Origin: Nocardioides carbamazepini
Lineage (GTDB): Bacteria > Actinomycetota > Actinomycetes > Propionibacteriales > Nocardioidaceae
Assembly (NCBI RefSeq): GCF_024614185.1
Contig: NZ_JAHTLF010000003.1
Coordinates: 1-64,000 of the forward strand
Direction: 5' to 3'
DNA: 64,000 bases
Shown piece by piece: positions 43,044 through 50,853 of this stretch. Every line of letters starts with the position of its first letter. Within the stretch, counting starts at the first letter, position 1. A program made the position numbers and the translations under genes. A model generated the notes under the pieces. The model was not told where the DNA came from and made no database searches. It saw only the letters and a program-made list of their open reading frames with translations.

Positions 43044-43898
43044 ATGCGCTGGCAGCCGGACGGACCGCTCGACGTGGTCGAGGCCGCGCAGCTGCGCGAC
43101 GTCCGGGGGTTCAGTCCCTCGCTGCGGCGCTATGCCCCGCCGCCGTCGCTCGCGGACGCCGTCCGCCGGTTCTGGGTGCCGGTCTGGTCCCTGGAGCCGG
43201 GGACGACCTCGGTGCAGCGGGTGCTCCAGTACCCCGTGTGCCAGGTCGTGGTCGGCCCTGCCGGCGGACAGCTGGTCGGGCCGCACGCCGGACTGAGCAC
43301 CGAGGAGCTGAGCGGGTCCGGTTGGGCCGTCGGCGTGATGATGCAGCCCGCCGCCGGGCTCGCGCTGGTCGGCGGCCCGGTCGCGGAGCTGACCAACGAG
43401 CGACGTGACCTCGCGACCGTCTCCGGTCTCGACGCGGCGGGCCTGGTCGCGGCGGTCCGCGCCGCGCTCGGCGACGACCCCGCCGAGATCGCCCGCCAGC
43501 GGGAGGCGTGTGCGCTGGTGGCCGAGGCGCTCGCCGTACTCGCACCGGTGGACGACGAGGGTCGCCTGGTCAACGCCGTCGTCGAGTACGTCGAGGGCGA
43601 CCGCGAGGTGCAGCGGGTCTCGCAGGTGTGCGCCAAGTTCGACCTCGGGGAGCGTGCGCTGCAGCGGCTGACCCGGCGCCGCATCGGGCTCTCCCCGAAG
43701 TGGCTGGTCCAGCGGCGCCGGCTGCACGACGCGGCGGAGCTGCTGCGGGCCGGTTCGGCCGTCGACCTGGCCCGGGTGGCCGCCGAGCTGGGGTACGCCG
43801 ACCAGGCGCACTTCACCCGCGACTTCCGCTCCGCCACCGGCCTCACGCCGGGGGAGTTCAGCGCGGAGCCCGGTCCGGTCGGTCCGGAGCGAGGGTGA
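43044..43898 (+). CDS. AraC-family transcriptional regulator
   Basis: 284 residues. The C-terminal HTH_18 domain (about 175-270) shows LGERALQRLTRRRIGLSPKW, RLHDAAELLRAGSAVDLARV and GYADQAHFTRDFRSATGLTPG. The N-terminal part (RYAPPPSLADAVRRFWVPVWSL type) is the DUF6597-like sensor region common in actinobacteria. The target is unknown. An upstream in-frame ATG at 42984 is possible, but a -10 at 43031 favours 43044. The 3' end overlaps the convergent GNAT gene by 41 nt. Confidence 0.85.
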   Translation: MRWQPDGPLDVVEAAQLRDVRGFSPSLRRYAPPPSLADAVRRFWVPVWSLEPGTTSVQRVLQYPVCQVVVGPAGGQLVGPHAGLSTEELSGSGWAVGVMMQPAAGLALVGGPVAELTNERRDLATVSGLDAAGLVAAVRAALGDDPAEIARQREACALVAEALAVLAPVDDEGRLVNAVVEYVEGDREVQRVSQVCAKFDLGERALQRLTRRRIGLSPKWLVQRRRLHDAAELLRAGSAVDLARVAAELGYADQAHFTRDFRSATGLTPGEFSAEPGPVGPERG

Positions 43899-44349
43899 GC
43901 TCGAGCCGGGGGAGCACCCGGCCGGGGATCGAGCCGGACGCAACGGCGCCCACACGGACCGCTCCCGCAGCCAGGTAGAACGCCTCGGCGTTGGGGTCGG
44001 CGTCGATGCTGAGCGACGCGAAGCCGGCTGCTCGGGCCTCGTCGAGGAGGTCGGTGATCAGGGCGCGGCCGACGCCCCGGCCGATCAGGTCGGGGTCGAC
44101 GAACATCATGCCGACGGTGCCGTTCGGCGGCCGTCCCTCGAGGGTGCGGAAGCCCACGATCCGGCCGTCGACCTCGGCGACGACCGCGCGGCGGTCGGTC
44201 AGCTCCTCGTCGCGCACGGTCAGCTCGTCGCGACACGCTGCCAGGAAGGCGGCGTCGTAGCCCCAGTGGCCCTTCGAGCGCAGCGCGAGCGTCGTCAGTG
44301 CGGCGCCCTCGTCGGGTCCGGCCGGGCGGAGCCGGGGTGCGGCGCTCAT
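43858..44349 (-). CDS. GNAT-family acetyltransferase
   Basis: 163 residues. VGMMFVDPDLIGRGVGRALI is motif A with the R-x-G-x-G acetyl-CoA loop, and ASLSIDADPNAEAFYLAAGA forms motif B. Target unknown. It is the last of a three-gene minus-strand unit (TetR, GNAT, GNAT) with ATGA overlaps at each junction. Confidence 0.8.
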   Translation of the reverse strand: MSAAPRLRPAGPDEGAALTTLALRSKGHWGYDAAFLAACRDELTVRDEELTDRRAVVAEVDGRIVGFRTLEGRPPNGTVGMMFVDPDLIGRGVGRALITDLLDEARAAGFASLSIDADPNAEAFYLAAGAVRVGAVASGSIPGRVLPRLELTLAPDRPDRAPR

Positions 44350-44834
44350 GCGAGCTCCCGCAGGTAGCAGAGCATCCGGTAGTCCTCGCCGGGCTGGATG
44401 TTCGTGAACCCGTGCCGCTCGTAGAAGCGCCGGGTGTCGACGTCGACCTCGTCGACGTTGATGTGCACCTCGATCCCGCCGCGCCGCTCGACCTCCGCAA
44501 CCGCCGTGGTGAGCAGGACGGTGCCGATGCCCCGGTCCCGCAGGGTCGGCACGACGTACAGCTCCTCGAGCTGGCCGAGCGGTCCGTCGCCGTACGGCGT
44601 GGGGCGCAGGGTGAGGTAGCCGAAGCCGGTCGCGGCGCCGGTGGCCCGGTCCTCGGTGAGCACGACGAACACGTCGGGGCGGGCCAGCAGGGAGGTGAAC
44701 CGGTCGCCGAAGTCGGCCGCGCTCGGCGTGGGCGACCCGAACTCGGTGTTGAAGTCGAAGAGGAGCCCGCCGACGACGTACGCGTCGGCGGGAGTGGCGA
44801 GCCGGACGGCCGGCGTCGCGGGCAGGTCGGTCAT
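44346..44834 (-). CDS. GNAT-family acetyltransferase
   Basis: 162 residues. EELYVVPTLRDRGIGTVLLTTAVAEV is motif A, with IEVHINVDEVDVDTRRFYERHGF as motif B, near N-acetyltransferases of small amines. ATG 44834 overlaps the TetR stop (ATGA), which is preferred to a GTG at 44843. It is adjacent to a second GNAT gene, also by ATGA. Confidence 0.8.
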   Translation of the reverse strand: MTDLPATPAVRLATPADAYVVGGLLFDFNTEFGSPTPSAADFGDRFTSLLARPDVFVVLTEDRATGAATGFGYLTLRPTPYGDGPLGQLEELYVVPTLRDRGIGTVLLTTAVAEVERRGGIEVHINVDEVDVDTRRFYERHGFTNIQPGEDYRMLCYLRELA

Positions 44835-45442
44835 GCGAACCACGCCTTCGTCAGCGAGCCGATCACGCCGGTGAGGCGCTCGGCGGTGAACCGGCCGGGG
44901 TCGGCGAGGACCAGCCGGCCGAAGTGGTCGAGCAGGGCGAGGATGCCGTGGGAGAGCACCTCGGCATCGGCCGGCTCGCCGAGCACGCCCGCGACGAGCT
45001 GCTCGATCACCGCCCGGACCCGCTCGCGGTCACCTTCTATCCGCTCCCGCACGACGTCGGGGACCGTGACCGGCGAGGCCAGGATCGCCCGCCAGGTGAC
45101 GGGGTCGGCGAGCACCATCGCGTGCAGGGCGGGAACGGCGCGCTCGACCACCGCGACCGGGTCGTCGCCGGCGGCGTCGAGGGGGAGGGCGGCGAAGAGC
45201 TGGGTCAGGGCACGCTCCTGCTGGCGGTCGAGGAGGGTCGTCAGCAGCGGGCCGAGCCCGTCGAAGGCGCCGTAGACGACCGGACGCGTGACGCCGACCT
45301 CGCGGGCGACCGCGTCGATCGAGACGCCGTCGTACCCGTCGCGGTCGATGATGGTGAGCGCCGCGTCGAGGAGCTGCTCGCGGCGCTCGACCATCGGCAC
45401 GCGCGGTGCGTACGGGCGTCGCTTGCGGGCCGGCTCGGGCAT
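44831..45442 (-). CDS. TetR-family transcriptional regulator
   Basis: 203 residues. N-terminal HTH with VERREQLLDAALTIIDRDGY, VSIDAVAREVGVTRPVVYGAF, plus a TetR C-terminal domain. It heads the GNAT pair and faces the DUF2236 gene, with a palindrome at 45468-45481 between them. It probably represses the divergent gene and its own operon. Confidence 0.85.
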   Translation of the reverse strand: MPEPARKRRPYAPRVPMVERREQLLDAALTIIDRDGYDGVSIDAVAREVGVTRPVVYGAFDGLGPLLTTLLDRQQERALTQLFAALPLDAAGDDPVAVVERAVPALHAMVLADPVTWRAILASPVTVPDVVRERIEGDRERVRAVIEQLVAGVLGEPADAEVLSHGILALLDHFGRLVLADPGRFTAERLTGVIGSLTKAWFA

Positions 45443-45467
45443 GGCGTCCACTCTAGGGTTCCATTTA

Positions 45468-45481
45468 CTACAGTTGTGTAG
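45468..45481. promoter_or_regulatory. TetR operator overlapping the -10 of the DUF2236 gene
   Basis: CTACAGTTGTGTAG is a 14-bp palindrome (CTACA/TGTAG arms) in the 51-bp gap between the TetR and DUF2236 genes. TAGCAT (45479-45484), the putative -10 of the DUF2236 gene ending nine bases before ATG 45494, overlaps its right arm, so occupancy would block that start. Confidence 0.6.
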
Positions 45482-45493
45482 CATTCTAGGCCC

Positions 45494-46558
45494 ATGGCGA
45501 CCAGCAAGCGCACGCGCGACATCACGCCCGCCGAGGACTACGGCTTCTTCGGCCCCGAGTCGGTGGCCTGGAAGGTCTGGGGCTATCCGACGTCGCTGAC
45601 GATCGGCTTCAGCCGGGCGGTCGTGGTCGAGGAGCTCGACCCGAACCTGGTGGCGTCGGTCGACCGCACCCAGGACATCTACCGACGGCCGAAGACCCGC
45701 TACGACCGCACGATCCACTACTTCGCCCTCGTCGCGTTCGGCGACAGCCGGACCACCGCGCGCGCGGCGGACGTCCTGGTCAAGGTGCACAGCAAGGCGA
45801 TCGGCACCGAGCCCTACGGAGGCGGCCGGTACGACGCCAACGACCCCGACTCGCAGCTGTGGATCCTCGTCACCGGCTGGCACTCGGTCCTGAAGGCCTA
45901 CGAGATGTACGGCCCCGGGCGGCTGTCCGAGGCCGACGAGGCGCAGTACTGGGCGGAGTGTGCCCGGGCCGCCGAGCTGCAGACCTGCTCGCCCGACGAC
46001 GTCCCGCGCTCGCGGGCCGAGCTGCACGCCTACTACGAGCGGATGCGGCCGGTGATGTCCGGCTCGCCGATCGCCCGCCGGGCGATGGCGCACCTGATGG
46101 ACGTCAGCCAGCTCGCCGACGACGTGCCCCTGGTGGCGCGCCCCGCCCGCTGGGTGATCGGCCGGTTCTTCCGCGCCGGCGTGATCGCGACCCTGCCGCA
46201 CTGGATGCGGGAGATGGGCGATGTGACCCAGCCGCGGGCCGTGGACCTCGTCACGCGGCCGGTGCTGCGCGCCACCTTCGCCGGGATCTCGACGAGCAAG
46301 CGGCTCCAGCTGCGGATCCTCGGTCTGCTGTCCCCCAGTACGGTCCCGGTGGTCGCGCCGATCCTGCTCGGCGTGCCACCGGTGACCCCGGAGCTGCTCA
46401 CGCCCACCCAGGCGCAGGAGCGGTACGGGTACGACCGGCCTGCCGAGGCACACCTCGCCTGGCGCGCGAAGCAGCACGACAAGGTCTTCGGCCGCGGCGA
46501 GGCGCCCAGCGACGCCGGACTCGTCGAGTCGGAGCCGGTGCTCGGGCGCCTGGCCTGA
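45494..46558 (+). CDS. DUF2236 (MpaB-like) oxygenase-family protein
   Basis: 354 residues, typical for DUF2236, a helical heme-binding family related to the rubber oxygenase Lcp and MpaB. Motifs seen: FGPESVAWKVWGYPTSLTIGF, VHSKAIGTEPYGGG, WILVTGWHSVLKAYEMYG and the C-terminal ERYGYDRPAE. His residues in the IHYFALVAFGD and HSVLKAYE segments may be heme ligands. Substrate unknown. Expression is probably set by the divergent TetR via the palindrome. Confidence 0.8.
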   Translation: MATSKRTRDITPAEDYGFFGPESVAWKVWGYPTSLTIGFSRAVVVEELDPNLVASVDRTQDIYRRPKTRYDRTIHYFALVAFGDSRTTARAADVLVKVHSKAIGTEPYGGGRYDANDPDSQLWILVTGWHSVLKAYEMYGPGRLSEADEAQYWAECARAAELQTCSPDDVPRSRAELHAYYERMRPVMSGSPIARRAMAHLMDVSQLADDVPLVARPARWVIGRFFRAGVIATLPHWMREMGDVTQPRAVDLVTRPVLRATFAGISTSKRLQLRILGLLSPSTVPVVAPILLGVPPVTPELLTPTQAQERYGYDRPAEAHLAWRAKQHDKVFGRGEAPSDAGLVESEPVLGRLA

Positions 46559-46607
46559 GTCGGCCCGCCCGAGTGACCCCACCCGCGTCGTACCCGAAGG
46601 AGAGCCC

Positions 46608-46877
46608 GTGGGCCTCAACCCCGTCGCCGACATCCTCAAGCGCACCGACAAGGTGCTCAAGAACGCCGAGGCCGCGCTGGGCAACGTCGACGCCACGCTG
46701 GTCGACGTCGACGGCAAGCTGAGCACCGTGGACGCCACGCTCGCCGAGACCCGCGACGTGCTGGGACAGGTGCAGACGCTGCTCGGCGACCTCAACGACA
46801 AGCTGGTCCTGCTCGACGAGGTGCCGGAGCTCAAGGCGAAGCTCGACGCCGTGCTCGCCGCCGTCCAGCGGGGCTGA
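46608..46877 (+). CDS. Small coiled-coil protein
   Basis: 89 residues, GTG start after a strong AAGGAGAG site. Almost the whole chain is a heptad-like repeat (LKRTDKVLKNAEAALGNVDA, TLVDVDGKLSTVDATLAETR, LLGDLNDKLVLLDEVPELKA) with hydrophobic residues at a and d, resembling a tropomyosin-like amphipathic helix. No signal peptide. It is probably co-expressed with the DUF2236 gene 50 bases upstream. Function is unknown; lipid-surface or scaffold binding is conceivable. Confidence 0.6.
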   Translation: MGLNPVADILKRTDKVLKNAEAALGNVDATLVDVDGKLSTVDATLAETRDVLGQVQTLLGDLNDKLVLLDEVPELKAKLDAVLAAVQRG

Positions 46878-46941
46878 CGCCCTCGCGTCGGCCGACCGCG
46901 CGACGAGTGCGCACGGCGGGTGCGCACGACGGGTCCGGCGG

Positions 46942-46970
46942 TTGACAGGCGAGCGTTCCCGGGTTCTAAA
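46942..46970 (+). promoter_or_regulatory. Sigma-70-type promoter of the flavoprotein gene
   Basis: TTGACA (46942-46947) and TCTAAA (46965-46970) are exactly 17 bp apart, the best promoter in the window. The predicted start point, near 46977, falls at or just before the GTG at 46979, so the 26-codon uORF would be translated as a leaderless message. Confidence 0.7.
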
Positions 46971-46978
46971 TTGGAAGC

Positions 46979-47059
46979 GTGACTATTTTAGAGGAGAGGT
47001 GGCGTCCCCGGATCGTCGCCGACGGTCCCGTCGTCGACCTGACCCGGGGCCGGCGATGA
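46979..47059 (+). CDS. Putative 26-residue leaderless leader peptide
   Basis: GTG 46979 follows the -10 by eight bases. The frame encodes 26 residues, starts MTILEERWRP, contains one rare TTA Leu codon, and ends CGATGA so that the TGA overlaps the ATG of the reductase at 47056. It is a candidate uORF whose translation gates the next gene. No homologue is known to me. Confidence 0.4.
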   Translation: MTILEERWRPRIVADGPVVDLTRGRR

Positions 47060-48261
47060 ACGTCGTGGTGGTCGGCGGCGGCCTGGCCGCGGCCAACGCG
47101 GTCGCCGAGCTGCGGAGCCAGGGCCACACCGGCGACATCGTGGTCGCCGCGGAGGAGCCGCACGCGCCGTACGAGCGCCCGCCGCTCTCCAAGGGCATCC
47201 TGCTCGGCTCGGCCGAGCCGGACGCGGCGTTCGTCCACCCCCGGGACTGGTACGACGAGCAGCAGGTCGACCTGCGCATCGGGACCGTCGCGACCGGGAT
47301 CGACCTGGACCGGCGGCGGGTGCGGCTCGGGGCGGAGGAGCTGGCCTACGACCGGCTGCTGCTCGCGACCGGCGCCACCCCGCGCCGGCTCCCGATGGCC
47401 GACGCGTCGGGCGCGCCGGTGCGGTACCTGCGCACCCTCGACGACGCCCTGGTCCTGCGAGACGGTCTGACCGAGGGTGCCCGGGTCGCGATCATCGGTG
47501 CCGGCTGGATCGGGCTCGAGGTCGCCTCCGCCGCCCGGCAGCGCGGGGCCGAGGTGACGGTCCTCGAGGCGGCACCGCTCCCGCTCCGGCGGGTGCTCGG
47601 CGACGAGCTCGCCACGGTCTTCGCGGACCTGCACCGTGAGCACGGCGTGGATCTGCGTCTCGGTGTCCGCGTCGCCGGCGTCGAGCACGACCACGGCAAG
47701 GCGGTCGTCCATGTCGAGGACGGCCGGCCGGTCGTCGCCGACCTGCTGCTGGTCGCGGTCGGTGTCACGCCCGCGGACGCGCTCGCCGCGCAGTCCGGCC
47801 TCGCGGTCGACAACGGGATCCTGGTCGACGCCCGGCTGCGCACTCCGGACCCGCACGTCTTCGCCGCCGGCGATGTCGCCCACCACGACCACCCCGCGCT
47901 CGGCACCCGGGTCCGCGTCGAGCACTGGGACACCGCCATCCACCAGGGCCGGCACGCCGCGCGGGTCATGCTCGGCGCCGACGAGCCCTACACCCGGCTG
48001 CCGTACTTCTTCACCGACCAGTACGACCTCGGGATGGAGTACGTCGGCCACGTCGACGCGGCCGCCGGGTACGACGCCCTCGTGGTCCGCGGCGACCTCG
48101 CCGCCCGGCACGCCAGCGTGCTGTGGCTCCGCGGCGACCGGGTGATCGCCGGCATGCACCTCAACGACTGGGACGCGATCGACCCGCTGCGCGCCGTGGT
48201 CGGCGGTCCGGCCACCGATGCCGTGCGGGACCCCTCGGTGCCGCTGGCCGACCTCGCCTGA
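47056..48261 (+). CDS. FAD-dependent NAD(P)H reductase (ferredoxin reductase-like)
   Basis: 401 residues. VVVGGGLAAANAVAELRSQGH binds FAD; a second Rossmann motif, VAIIGAGWIGLEVASAARQRG, binds NAD(P)H; VFAAGDVAHH closes the FAD site. A C-terminal Reductase_C domain (about 320-400) is present (WDTAIHQGRHAARVML, WLRGDRVIAGMHLND). This matches the ferredoxin or rubredoxin reductases of oxygenase systems. No partner ferredoxin or P450 is next to it. The ATG overlaps the upstream leader peptide stop. Confidence 0.88.
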   Translation: MNVVVVGGGLAAANAVAELRSQGHTGDIVVAAEEPHAPYERPPLSKGILLGSAEPDAAFVHPRDWYDEQQVDLRIGTVATGIDLDRRRVRLGAEELAYDRLLLATGATPRRLPMADASGAPVRYLRTLDDALVLRDGLTEGARVAIIGAGWIGLEVASAARQRGAEVTVLEAAPLPLRRVLGDELATVFADLHREHGVDLRLGVRVAGVEHDHGKAVVHVEDGRPVVADLLLVAVGVTPADALAAQSGLAVDNGILVDARLRTPDPHVFAAGDVAHHDHPALGTRVRVEHWDTAIHQGRHAARVMLGADEPYTRLPYFFTDQYDLGMEYVGHVDAAAGYDALVVRGDLAARHASVLWLRGDRVIAGMHLNDWDAIDPLRAVVGGPATDAVRDPSVPLADLA

Positions 48262-48319
48262 GGCTGGTCTGACCAGTTCTCATTGGGCAGAGACTGCATG
48301 CCCCGGGCCCGAAATTGCA

Positions 48320-48337
48320 CGGTTTGGTCCCAAACCG
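48320..48337. repeat. Perfect 18-bp palindrome in the intergenic gap
   Basis: CGGTTTGGTCCCAAACCG has 8-bp arms about a two-base centre. It lies 59 bases after the reductase stop and 56 bases after the deaminase stop; the two genes converge. It may be a weak terminator or an operator. Confidence 0.4.
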
Positions 48338-48392
48338 CAGCACTTTCCGCGCCGGTTCGCCCGCCCCCGGGCCGCCTCGGAGCAGCTCGGGC

Positions 48393-48872
48393 TCAGCCCG
48401 CGTGGTGCCGGGCATGCAGCGCCCGCACCCGCTCGGCGTACTCCTCGACCGGCCCGTCCACGGGCAGCCCGGGAGCGACCTCGGCGATCCGGAGCGCGGC
48501 GACCGGGGAGGCGGGCAGGCCCAGCTCGGCGTACCACTGCACGAGCTGGGGCGTCGACGTCGCGAAGACGATCCGGCCCAGGCCGGCCCAGGCGTGCGCG
48601 GCCGAGCACATCGCGCAGTGCTCGCCGGACGTGTAGACGGTCAACGAAGCACGTTCGGCTACCGGCACCTGAGCCGCCGCCCACAGGGCGATCGCGAGCT
48701 CGGGATGCCGGGTGCCGTCACCTCCGCTGACGTGGTTGTGGTCCTCCATCAGCACGGTGCCGTCGGCGGCGACGAGCACCGAGCCGAACGGCTCGTCGCC
48801 GGCGGCCACGGCCGCCTCGGCGAGCTCGACGCAGCGGTCCAGGTGACGGCGGTCGTCGGCGGAGATGGTCAT
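48393..48872 (-). CDS. Nucleoside/cytidine deaminase-family protein
   Basis: 159 residues. The zinc motifs HPE (GTRHPELAIAL) and EHCAMCSAAH (the usual P-C-x-x-C region, here with His before Cys) are present, typical of tRNA-adenosine or guanine deaminases and CDA-like enzymes. It hydrolytically removes an amino group from a nucleobase or related ring; the substrate cannot be named. It is 13 bases downstream of the response regulator, in the same minus-strand unit. Confidence 0.8.
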   Translation of the reverse strand: MTISADDRRHLDRCVELAEAAVAAGDEPFGSVLVAADGTVLMEDHNHVSGGDGTRHPELAIALWAAAQVPVAERASLTVYTSGEHCAMCSAAHAWAGLGRIVFATSTPQLVQWYAELGLPASPVAALRIAEVAPGLPVDGPVEEYAERVRALHARHHAG

Positions 48873-48885
48873 CGGGAGTGCCTCC

Positions 48886-49512
48886 TCAGGCTCGGATGAT
48901 GCGGCGCTCGATCGCGGCCGCGACGGCGCCGGCCCGGGTGTCGACGCCGAGCTTCGTGTAGATGTGCGAGAGGTGCGACTTCACCGTCGCCTCGGAGACG
49001 AACAGCTCGCGCGCCATCTCCTTGTTGCCGAGCCCGCGGGAGAGGAGCTCGAGCACCTCGACCTCGCGCTCGGTGATGGAGACGGCGCCGGGGGTCGTGC
49101 GCCGCACGAGGGTCGCCGCCACCGACGGGGCGAGTACGGTCTCCCCGCGCGCGGTGGCGCGGATCCCGGCGAACAGCTCGTCGGGTGGCGCGTCCTTGAG
49201 CAGGTAGCCACGCGCACCGGCCTCCAGCGCCCGCAGGATGTCGGACTCGGTGTCGTACGTCGTCAGCACCAGCACCTCCGGCGGCGCGGCCAGTGCTCGC
49301 AGCGCCGCGGTCACCTCGGCACCGCCGGCCTCGCCGTCGCCGAGGCTCAGGTCCATCAGCACGACGTCGGGCCGGTCCGCCTGCACGACGACGACGGCGC
49401 GATCGAGCCCGTCGGCCTCGCCGACGACGGACAGGTCGTCCTGCCCCTCGACCAGGGCGCGCAGCCCGGCACGGACCACCGGGTGGTCGTCGACCAGCAC
49501 GATCCGGATCAT
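48886..49512 (-). CDS. NarL/LuxR-family response regulator
   Basis: 208 residues. Receiver domain with Asp54 in VVLMDLSLGDGE (acidic pair in VLVDDHP), then LuxR HTH with SITEREVEVLELLSRGLGN and SEATVKSHLSHIYTKLGVD. Its start overlaps the kinase stop (ATGA). The C-terminal half is a DesR-type output. It forms a pair with the kinase at 49509-50741. Confidence 0.9.
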   Translation of the reverse strand: MIRIVLVDDHPVVRAGLRALVEGQDDLSVVGEADGLDRAVVVVQADRPDVVLMDLSLGDGEAGGAEVTAALRALAAPPEVLVLTTYDTESDILRALEAGARGYLLKDAPPDELFAGIRATARGETVLAPSVAATLVRRTTPGAVSITEREVEVLELLSRGLGNKEMARELFVSEATVKSHLSHIYTKLGVDTRAGAVAAAIERRIIRA

Positions 49513-50741
49513 CGTTCCTCCTCCTGGCGCACGGGGAAGCGGACCGACACGGTCGTGCCCTCCCCGGGAGCGCTCTCGACGTCGGCGCGCCCGCCCAGTG
49601 CCTCGGCCCGGTCGCGGATGCCGGCCAGCCCCCGTCCGCGGGTACCGGACGGACGCACCTGGTGCCCGAGGTCGACCTGGTCGAAGCCGTGGCCGTCGTC
49701 GCGTACGTCGAGCACCACCTCGTCCACGTGGTAGGTCAGGGTCAGCGCCACCCGGCCGGCACCGGCGTGCTCGCGGACGTTGGCGAGCGCGCCGCGAGCG
49801 GTGCGCACCAGCGCCGCCGCCACCTCGGCGGGGACGATGACGGGCTCGCCGTCGACGCGGACCTCGATCCGCATGCCGGGCACCGCCTGCGCGAGCTGGT
49901 CGGCCGCGCGGCGCAGGGCGGCGGGCAGCGCGGTGCCGGTGACGTCGCCGGCCAGGTCGGCGGGGGCCAGGTCGCGCACGACGCGGCGCACCTCGTCGAG
50001 GCCGTCGCGGGCGGTCGCCGCGGCGGTGCGGACGTGCTCGCGGGCCGCAGCCGGCTGGGTGGACCAGGCCCGCTCGGCCGCCTGGAGCAGCAGGTTGATG
50101 CTGGACAGGCCCTGTCCCACGGAGTCGTGGATCTCCCGCGAGAGGCGGGTCCGCTCGGCGAGGGCGCCGGTGCGGTGCTGCTCCTCGGCCAGCTCGGCCT
50201 GGGCCTCGACCAGCTGGTCGAGCAGGTCCTGCCTGGCCCGCGACTCGAGGTCCAGCGCGCGGTAGGCCAGCACGGTGACCAGCCCGACGCCGATCGGCCC
50301 GGCGACCTGGACCGGGTCGAAGCCGGTCGTGATCCGCTGCCAGGCGGCGGTCAGCAGCACGGTCATCAGCACCACCGTGCCGACCGCCCACGCGAAGGGC
50401 AGCACCCGCAGCACCGCGAAGGCGACCGGGACCGCGCACCACGCGAAGGACGGTGCCACCGCGGTCAGCGCGCCCCACAGGACGACCATGCCGGTGACCC
50501 ACACGGTCGGCCACCAGCTCCGGTCGGCCAGCAGCCCGCGGGTGGCGTAGGCGAGGCCGAGCACGAGCGCGCCGGCCAGGACGGCGACCCCGGCCGCGTC
50601 GAGGGCGTGCCGGTCGACGTACCGCACCGCGCAGGTCACGAGCAGGACCACCAGGACGACGAGCAGCCATCGGTCGAGGCGGCTCGCCGGGGCGAGGATG
50701 CCGTGCTCGCCGGGGCGGCGGGCGGGCTGGAGGACGGACAT
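49509..50741 (-). CDS. NarL-type sensor histidine kinase, multi-span
   Basis: 410 residues. Residues 20-160 contain about six hydrophobic spans without a sizeable extracytoplasmic domain. A coiled-coil linker leads to HisKA_3 with phospho-His205 in SREIHDSVGQGL, followed by an HATPase domain (RTARGALANVREHAGAG N-box and DVRDDGHGF D-box). A DesK/LiaS-like architecture, so an envelope or membrane signal is likely. It overlaps the regulator gene by ATGA and is divergent from the secreted-protein gene at 50854. Confidence 0.88.
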   Translation of the reverse strand: MSVLQPARRPGEHGILAPASRLDRWLLVVLVVLLVTCAVRYVDRHALDAAGVAVLAGALVLGLAYATRGLLADRSWWPTVWVTGMVVLWGALTAVAPSFAWCAVPVAFAVLRVLPFAWAVGTVVLMTVLLTAAWQRITTGFDPVQVAGPIGVGLVTVLAYRALDLESRARQDLLDQLVEAQAELAEEQHRTGALAERTRLSREIHDSVGQGLSSINLLLQAAERAWSTQPAAAREHVRTAAATARDGLDEVRRVVRDLAPADLAGDVTGTALPAALRRAADQLAQAVPGMRIEVRVDGEPVIVPAEVAAALVRTARGALANVREHAGAGRVALTLTYHVDEVVLDVRDDGHGFDQVDLGHQVRPSGTRGRGLAGIRDRAEALGGRADVESAPGEGTTVSVRFPVRQEEER

Positions 50742-50789
50742 GACGGGACCAGCGTAGGGAGGATGGGGCGAGGACGGCATCAACCGATT

Positions 50790-50807
50790 GGCTATCGGGC
50801 GGTAGCC
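50790..50807. promoter_or_regulatory. Possible operator between kinase and SMP-30-like gene
   Basis: GGCTATCGGGCGGTAGCC carries GGCTA/TAGCC arms separated by eight bases. It lies midway in the 112-bp divergent gap between the kinase and secreted-protein starts, a sensible place for a NarL-type dimer site. Evidence is limited to the palindrome. Confidence 0.3.
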
Positions 50808-50853
50808 GGCTGCCCGACGTGCGGGCCCCGGTCGACGCCGCAGAGTGGTGGAC

